The position numbers and the translations under genes were made by a program. Positions 59,330 through 64,000 of a DNA stretch of 64,000 bases are shown here, in pieces (positions within the stretch are counted from its first letter, which is position 1; every line of letters begins with the position of its first letter). The notes beneath the pieces are model-generated. The model saw only the letters and a list, made by a program, of their open reading frames with translations, made no database searches and was not told where the DNA came from. Source of the stretch: DATKRB01 sp036501425 (lineage in GTDB: Bacteria > Actinomycetota > Acidimicrobiia > Acidimicrobiales > RAAP-2). The stretch spans positions 21,219 to 85,218 of the forward strand of contig DASYAI010000041.1 in the NCBI GenBank assembly GCA_036501425.1, written 5' to 3'.

Positions 59330-61663
59330 TCAGCCGGTGGCGGACCCGGCCGGTTCGCCCGGGTCCCCGGCCGAGACGGTCTCGGGCGGCCGGGGATCGG
59401 GATCGCGCCGCCGACGGGCCCGCTCGATCGCCAGCTCGCGCAGGCGCCGTTGCGAGTTGACGTCATCGCGGGTTGGCACCCTCCGCCACCGGCGGTCCGC
59501 GCCGAGCGACCAGGTGTTGGTGTCGTCGGCGAAGGTCAGCTGGAGGATCTCGAGGAGGCGGCCCTGCAGCTCGGGGTCCCGCACCGGAGCCAGCACCTCG
59601 ATGCGCCGGTCGAGGTTGCGCTCCATCAGGTCGGCCGAGCCGATGAGGAGCCGGAGGGCCTCGGTGCCGGGAGCGGGAGCGGGCGAGGCCCCATCGCCGC
59701 CTGCCTCGGGGTGTCCGGGTACCCCGGCGATGTCCACCCCGGTCGGTCCGAAGGAGAAGATCCGCGAGTGCTCGAGGAACTGGCCGACGATCGAGCGGAC
59801 CCGGATGGTCTCGGAGAGCTCGGGAATGCCCGGCCGCAGGCAGCACAAGCCCCGGATGGCGAGGTCGATGGGGACGCCGGCCCGAGAGGCGCGGTACAGC
59901 GCGTCGATCATCCTCGGGTCGGTGAGACCGTTCAGCTTGAGCACGATGCGGCCCCGCGCTCCAGCGGCCGCCTGCTCGTCGATCAGCTCGAGGATGCGCT
60001 GCCGCAGGGTGATGGGCGCCACCAGGATCTCGCGGTACTCGGCCGGGCGGCTGAACCCGGTGAGGTAGTTGAACAGGTCGCCCACGTCGGCCCCGATGTC
60101 CCGGGCGGCGGTGAGCAGGCCCAGGTCCTCGTAGATCCGGGCCGTCTTGGAGTTGTAGTTGCCGGTGCCCACGTGGCAGTAGCGGCGGATCCCCTCCTCC
60201 TCGCGCCGGAGCACCAGGGCGGTCTTCGAGTGGGTCTTCAGACCGACCAGGCCGTACACGACGTGGACCCCCGCCTCCTCGAGCGCCTTGGCCCAGCCGA
60301 TGTTCGCCTGCTCGTCGAAGCGCGCCTTGAGCTCGACCAGGGCGGCGACTTGCTTGCCCTTTTCGGCCGCCCGGATGAGCGAGGCGACCACCGGGCTGTC
60401 GCCCGAGGTGCGGTACAGGGTCTGCTTGATCCCGAGCACGTCGGGATCGTCGGCGGCCTGGGCGATGAACGCCTCGACCGAGGTGGCGAAGGAGTCGTAG
60501 GGGTGGTGCACCAGGACGTCCCGCTCGCGCAGCACGGCGAACAGGTCGGCCCGCTCGTTGCCCGCCGTGGCGAGCGGCGGCGGGGTCATCGGGGTCCAGG
60601 TCTCCTCGTGGAGGTCGGGCCGGTCCAGCCCGTAGACCGCCCACAGCCCGCCCAGGTCGATCGGCGCCTCGATCGAGTAGACGTTGTCGGCCGCCACCTC
60701 GAGCTCGCTGGCGAGCATGTCCCGGACCGCGTCACTGGCGCTGGCGGCGATCTCGAGCCGCACCGCCCGGCCGAACCGCCGCCGTTGGAGCTCCATCTCG
60801 ACCGCCACCAGCAGGTCGTCGGCCTCGTCTTCCTCCACCGCCAGGTCGGCGTTGCGGGTGACCCGGAACGTCTCGTGCCGGCCGATGGTCATCCCGGGGA
60901 ACAGGGCCTCGAGATGGGCGGCGATCACCTGCTCGAGCGGGACGAAGCGCTCGCCGTCGGGCATCACGACGAAGCGCTGGAGGGCGGGCGGGATCTTGAC
61001 CCGGGCGATGCGCGACTCCCCGCTCGCCGGGCTGGCCACCTCCACCACCAGGTTGAGCGACAGGTTGGAGATGTAGGGGAAGGGATGGCCCGGGTCGACG
61101 GCCAGCGGAGTGAGCACCGGAAAAATCTGGCGATCGAACACGTCGACGAGGTACTCGCGGTCGTCGTCGTCGAGCGACGACCAGTCCGACAGCCGAACAC
61201 CGGCGTCGGCGAGGGCGGGAACGATCGAGCCCAGGAAGATCCGGTCCTGGCGGGCCACCAGCTCCTCGACCCGGCGGCGGATCGCCGCGAGCTGCTCGCC
61301 GGGTCGTAGGCCGTCGGGGGACTGGGTCCGTATCCCGGCGGCGACCTGGTCCTCCAGCCCAGCCACCCGCACCTGGAAGAACTCGTCCAGCAGCTCGGAG
61401 AAGATGGCCAGGAACTTCACCCGCTCGAGGAGGGGCATGCTCCCGTCTTCGGACAGGTCGAGCAGCCGTGATCCGAAGTCGAGCCGGGAGAGCTCGCGGT
61501 TGGTGAAGCGCTGGGCGCCGAAGGCGGCGATCTGCTCGTCCTCGCTCCGCGCCGGCGTCCGACCGGCCGGCTCGGCGACCAGCTGGCTGCCGCCGGCCGG
61601 CAGCACGGCCGATACCGACCTGGTGGGCGAGGCCGCTGCGGGAGAGCTCAGGTCGGGAGCCAT
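59330..61663 (-). CDS. ppk1: Polyphosphate kinase 1
   Basis: A 777-residue enzyme that makes polyphosphate from ATP. FTNRELSRLDFGSRLLDL is the typical N-terminal domain start. The catalytic His is about residue 478 in LKTHSKTALV and the second, about 497, is in YCHVGTGNYNSKTARIYEDLGL; the spacing of 19 equals that of E. coli PPK. The N-terminal 40 residues and the C-terminal 35 are Pro/Ala and Arg/Pro-rich extensions. The ATG has GAGGGAG upstream, one of the few clear ribosome-binding sites here. It is divergent from rodA with a 46-base spacer. Confidence 0.96.
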   Translation of the reverse strand: MAPDLSSPAAASPTRSVSAVLPAGGSQLVAEPAGRTPARSEDEQIAAFGAQRFTNRELSRLDFGSRLLDLSEDGSMPLLERVKFLAIFSELLDEFFQVRVAGLEDQVAAGIRTQSPDGLRPGEQLAAIRRRVEELVARQDRIFLGSIVPALADAGVRLSDWSSLDDDDREYLVDVFDRQIFPVLTPLAVDPGHPFPYISNLSLNLVVEVASPASGESRIARVKIPPALQRFVVMPDGERFVPLEQVIAAHLEALFPGMTIGRHETFRVTRNADLAVEEDEADDLLVAVEMELQRRRFGRAVRLEIAASASDAVRDMLASELEVAADNVYSIEAPIDLGGLWAVYGLDRPDLHEETWTPMTPPPLATAGNERADLFAVLRERDVLVHHPYDSFATSVEAFIAQAADDPDVLGIKQTLYRTSGDSPVVASLIRAAEKGKQVAALVELKARFDEQANIGWAKALEEAGVHVVYGLVGLKTHSKTALVLRREEEGIRRYCHVGTGNYNSKTARIYEDLGLLTAARDIGADVGDLFNYLTGFSRPAEYREILVAPITLRQRILELIDEQAAAGARGRIVLKLNGLTDPRMIDALYRASRAGVPIDLAIRGLCCLRPGIPELSETIRVRSIVGQFLEHSRIFSFGPTGVDIAGVPGHPEAGGDGASPAPAPGTEALRLLIGSADLMERNLDRRIEVLAPVRDPELQGRLLEILQLTFADDTNTWSLGADRRWRRVPTRDDVNSQRRLRELAIERARRRRDPDPRPPETVSAGDPGEPAGSATG

Positions 61664-61679
61664 AGGGGTCTCCCTCAAG

Positions 61680-61702
61680 ACTGTACTACCCGCTACTACG
61701 CT
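61680..61702. promoter_or_regulatory. Back-to-back candidate -10 elements of ppk1 and rodA
   Basis: TACAGT on the minus strand (61680-61685) would serve ppk1 with a short leader containing its ribosome-binding site. TACGCT on the plus strand (61697-61702) ends 7 bases before the rodA GTG, fitting a leaderless RNA. Confidence 0.45.
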
Positions 61703-61709
61703 GCTCGCC

Positions 61710-63122
61710 GTGGTCCAGCTCGCCTCGTCGTTGGCGCCCCGCGGGCTGCGGGCCAGGGTCACCGTCCTGCCGCCGTGGCCCCGGGGGCCCAAGCCGCGGC
61801 GCCGGACCGAGCTCGGGCTGCTGGTCTTCAGCTCGCTCATCACAGTGGCGCTCTACGTGATCGCCGAGTTGGGGGCGAGCTCGAAGATCCCCGAGCACAT
61901 CGGCCCGATCCTCGGGGTGATCCTCGGGCTGTCCCTGGCGGCGCACCTGGTCACCCGGTGGCTGGTCCCCAACGCCAACCCGGTCGTCGTCCCCATCGCG
62001 GCGCTGCTCAACGGCATGGGCTACGTGGTGATCGCCCGGTGGAATCCCCCGTACGCCAAGGCCCAAGCGGGTTGGGTGGCGCTTGGGGTCGTGCTCTACA
62101 CGCTGACCCTGCTGGTGGTCCGCCGGAGCCGGGACCTGGACCGCTACCGGTACTTGCTGCTCTTGATCTGCGGGTTGCTCCTGCTCGCCCCGCTCGTGCC
62201 CCACGTCGGGCAGTCCGAGGGCGGTGCCCGGCTGTGGGTCCGGATCTTCGGCATACAGTTCCAACCGGTGGAGGGGGCCAAGCTCCTGCTGTGCCTGTTC
62301 TTCGCCTCCTACTTCGCCGAAAAGCGCGAGCTGCTCTCCATCCCCACCCGCCGACTCGGCGACCGGCTGGTGGTCGACCCGGCGCCCCTGGTGCCGATCC
62401 TGATCGCCTGGGCCTTCGCCATGCTGGTGATCGGGGTGGAGAACGACGTCGGCTTCGCCATGCTGATCTTCACCCTGTTCATCGGGCTGCTGTGGGTGGC
62501 GACCGGCCGACTCGCCTACCTGGTGCTGGGCGTCGTGCTCTTCGCGGTCGGCGCCTTCGTCGCCGTGCACCTCTTCTCGCAGGTCCACGTGCGGATCACG
62601 ACCTGGTTCGACCCGTGGAAGACGGCCAACACGACCGGTGAGCAGCTCGCCCAAGGGTGGTACGCGCTGGGCTCGGGCGGGATCGGCGGGACCGGGCTGG
62701 GGCTCGACCACTTCACCGGGACGATCCCCGAGCTCACCAGCGACATGATCTTTGCCGCCATCGGTAACGAGATGGGGCTGCTCGGTGCCAGCACCGTGGT
62801 GATCGCGTTCCTGCTGCTGGTCGGCACCGGCCTGCAGATCGCCCAGCGGGCCCGCTCGGACTTCTCGCGCCTGGTGGCAACCGGTATGACCCTCATCTTG
62901 GGCTTCCAGGCGTTCTTCATCATGGCCGGGGTGCTGCGGCTCCTCCCCTTGACCGGCATCACCCTGCCCTTCGTGGCCTACGGCGGATCGTCGTTGGTCG
63001 CCAACTACGTGCTGATAGCGATACTCCTGCGGATCTCCGACGAGGGGACCACCACCCTCCAAGAGCAGCTCACGGGGGTGGGCCAACCCGGTGAGTACTC
63101 CTTCATCGAAGCGCGCAACTGA
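61710..63122 (+). CDS. rodA: SEDS-family peptidoglycan polymerase, RodA-like
   Basis: A 470-residue membrane protein with about ten to twelve hydrophobic segments, matching mycobacterial RodA in length and in the early motif NPVVVPIAALLNGMGYVVI. GIQFQPVEGAKLLL, WFDPWKTANTTGEQLAQG, GIGGTGLGLDHF and the final LTGITLPFVAYGGSSLVANYVL are SEDS signatures. These enzymes polymerise lipid II with a partner class B penicillin-binding protein, which is not next to it here. The GTG is chosen from its spacing to TACGCT; longer readings enter ppk1. FtsW is the alternative name. It is followed by a strong hairpin. Confidence 0.9.
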   Translation: MVQLASSLAPRGLRARVTVLPPWPRGPKPRRRTELGLLVFSSLITVALYVIAELGASSKIPEHIGPILGVILGLSLAAHLVTRWLVPNANPVVVPIAALLNGMGYVVIARWNPPYAKAQAGWVALGVVLYTLTLLVVRRSRDLDRYRYLLLLICGLLLLAPLVPHVGQSEGGARLWVRIFGIQFQPVEGAKLLLCLFFASYFAEKRELLSIPTRRLGDRLVVDPAPLVPILIAWAFAMLVIGVENDVGFAMLIFTLFIGLLWVATGRLAYLVLGVVLFAVGAFVAVHLFSQVHVRITTWFDPWKTANTTGEQLAQGWYALGSGGIGGTGLGLDHFTGTIPELTSDMIFAAIGNEMGLLGASTVVIAFLLLVGTGLQIAQRARSDFSRLVATGMTLILGFQAFFIMAGVLRLLPLTGITLPFVAYGGSSLVANYVLIAILLRISDEGTTTLQEQLTGVGQPGEYSFIEARN

Positions 63123-63135
63123 GCCTCGGACGCGA

Positions 63136-63181
63136 CGACACCCCGGGTGGACCGACGAATCGGTACCGCCCCGGGGTGTCG
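63136..63181. terminator. Nested hairpin between convergent rodA and the repeat protein
   Basis: A perfect 12-base-pair stem, CGACACCCCGGG with CCCGGGGTGTCG, encloses a 22-base loop. The loop itself contains CCGA-CGAA-TCGG, a second small hairpin. It starts 13 bases after the rodA stop, so it should end transcription from rodA and, being symmetric, from the other side too. Confidence 0.75.
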
Positions 63182-63235
63182 CCCCCATTCGCTGGTTCGC
63201 CCGGTGGCCCGCCGTGGGGCACCGGGCGCCGCCCG

Positions 63236-64000
63236 TCAGGCCGTCGGCACCGCGCCCACCACGTTGTCCACGTGGATGCCCAGGCCGGGCAGGGACCCGG
63301 CGTTGCCGGCGTCACCGAAGGCGAAGACGCCGCCATCCGAGCCGATGAGCCAGTAGCCGTTGCTGTCGGCGGTGGGAACGATGGCCACGATGTTCGAGAC
63401 CGCCACGTGGAGCGCCGGCAGCGTGCCGAAGCCGGCCGCGGCGCCGAACGGGTACACGGTGCCGTTGGCAGAGACCAGCCAGTAGCCGTTCCCGCTCGCC
63501 GTGGCCGCGATGCCCACGATCGGGCCCGCCGGGTTGGCGACCGAGCCGAGGTTGCCGGCGTCACCGAAGGCGTACACCGTGCCGGTGGCGGTCACCACCC
63601 AGTACCCGCCGTCGTCGGTCGTCGGGACGATGCCGACGACGTTGGACACGTGGATGCCCAGGCCCGGCAGCGAGTTCTCGAAGGGCGCACCCCCGAACGC
63701 GAACACCCCACCGTCGGCTCCCACCAGGTAGTAGCCCCCGTTGGAGGTCGGGACGATGCCCACGATGTCGTTCACGTGGACCCCGATGCCGGGCAGCGAG
63801 TTGGCGAACGGCGCGTCACCGAAGGCGAAGACGCCACCGTCGGTGCCGACCAGGTAATACCCCTTCTCATCGGCGGTGGGCACGATGCCCCGTACGTTGG
63901 ACACGTGGACGCCGAGGCCCGGTAGCGAGCCGAAGAAGCCGTTGGGGTTCCCGAAGACGAACACCCCGCCGTCGGTGCCCACCAGGTCGTAGCTGGCCGG
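63236..64000 (-). CDS. Tandem-repeat protein (GY-LV-DGGVFAFGDA repeats), C-terminal part; runs off the right edge
   Basis: The frame is open from the right edge and gives 254 residues made wholly of about six repeats of 42-43 residues. Each repeat reads roughly GYYLVGTDGGVFAFGDA, then a short insert, SLPGLGVHVSNVVGIVPT. Aromatic and glycine positions recur as in beta-propeller or beta-helix proteins. The third-from-last unit is diverged (VANPAGPIVGIAATASG). I associate such repeats with secreted proteins of Acidimicrobiia and related actinobacteria; export cannot be checked because the N-terminus is outside the window. Repeats at the DNA level are very similar, so recombination could change copy number. 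Confidence 0.8.
   Translation of the reverse strand, partial: PASYDLVGTDGGVFVFGNPNGFFGSLPGLGVHVSNVRGIVPTADEKGYYLVGTDGGVFAFGDAPFANSLPGIGVHVNDIVGIVPTSNGGYYLVGADGGVFAFGGAPFENSLPGLGIHVSNVVGIVPTTDDGGYWVVTATGTVYAFGDAGNLGSVANPAGPIVGIAATASGNGYWLVSANGTVYPFGAAAGFGTLPALHVAVSNIVAIVPTADSNGYWLIGSDGGVFAFGDAGNAGSLPGLGIHVDNVVGAVPTA

Noticed and set aside
59450..61309. A 619-codon plus-strand frame antisense to ppk1
   Set aside because: No recognisable motif, His/Asp/Gly/Arg-rich shadow composition, and ppk1 on the other strand is complete.

Overview
The window is gene-dense, very GC-rich DNA with actinobacterial gene content. The best guess is an uncultured member of class Acidimicrobiia. Supporting signs are the order pdtaR-polA-rpsA close to uvrA/uvrB (as in mycobacteria), a mycothiol synthase, menaquinone genes, an AftD-type arabinofuranosyltransferase, GTG/TTG starts, and an edge protein built of 'GY-LV-DGGVFAFGDA' repeats that I associate with Acidimicrobiia. 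No insertion sequence, prophage, CRISPR array or rRNA is visible. One tRNA-Leu(CAA) is present.

Layout. (1) 1-5.6 kb: the end of nadA converges on uvrA and uvrB. (2) 5.6-21.1 kb: a cell-envelope glycan region. A 1555-residue AftD-like protein on the plus strand converges on a minus-strand run of seven genes: GT39-like, PIG-V-like, UDP-galactopyranose-mutase-like flavoprotein, flippase, GT4, GT2 and a GT-C/acyltransferase fusion. Most neighbours overlap by a few bases. (3) 21.2-26.5 kb: rpsA, polA, the ANTAR regulator pdtaR and a small coiled-coil protein. (4) 26.6-31.3 kb: menC, tRNA-Leu, an acyl-CoA dehydrogenase, and a DUF35 protein divergent from a thiolase-fold protein. (5) 31.4-35.0 kb: fatty-acid synthesis genes fabD-fabG-acpP-fabF. 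FabD carries an extra lipoyl/biotinyl-like domain without its lysine. (6) 35.0-47.4 kb: a minus-strand his/trp array, hisD-C-B-H-A-F, then groES-like-hisI-trpE-ygfZ, then trpC-F-B-A. (7) 47.4-51.5 kb: a small conserved-looking protein, a VapBC-like pair with a damaged PIN active site, nth, mshD, a VIT/CCC1 protein and a small membrane protein. (8) 51.6-64 kb: menG and menF, a two-component system, polyprenol-phosphate mannose synthase, an AI-2E-family permease, a YbhN-like membrane protein, ppk1, rodA, and a truncated repeat protein.

How the genes fit together. Envelope building recurs: AftD, the GT-C enzymes, the flippase, the Ppm-type synthase that makes the polyprenol donor GT-C enzymes use, and RodA. 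Three menaquinone genes (menC, menG, menF) occur in two places. Tryptophan and histidine synthesis are interleaved in one direction. trpF and hisA are both present, so a bifunctional PriA is not needed.

Expression style. Many first genes of transcription units have a TANNNT-like hexamer 6-9 bases before the start codon and no Shine-Dalgarno motif, which suggests leaderless mRNAs. Genes inside operons mostly start at ATGA, GTGA or TGATG overlaps, which suggests coupled translation. All coordinates and motifs were read by eye. Family names rest on recalled motifs, not on searches.
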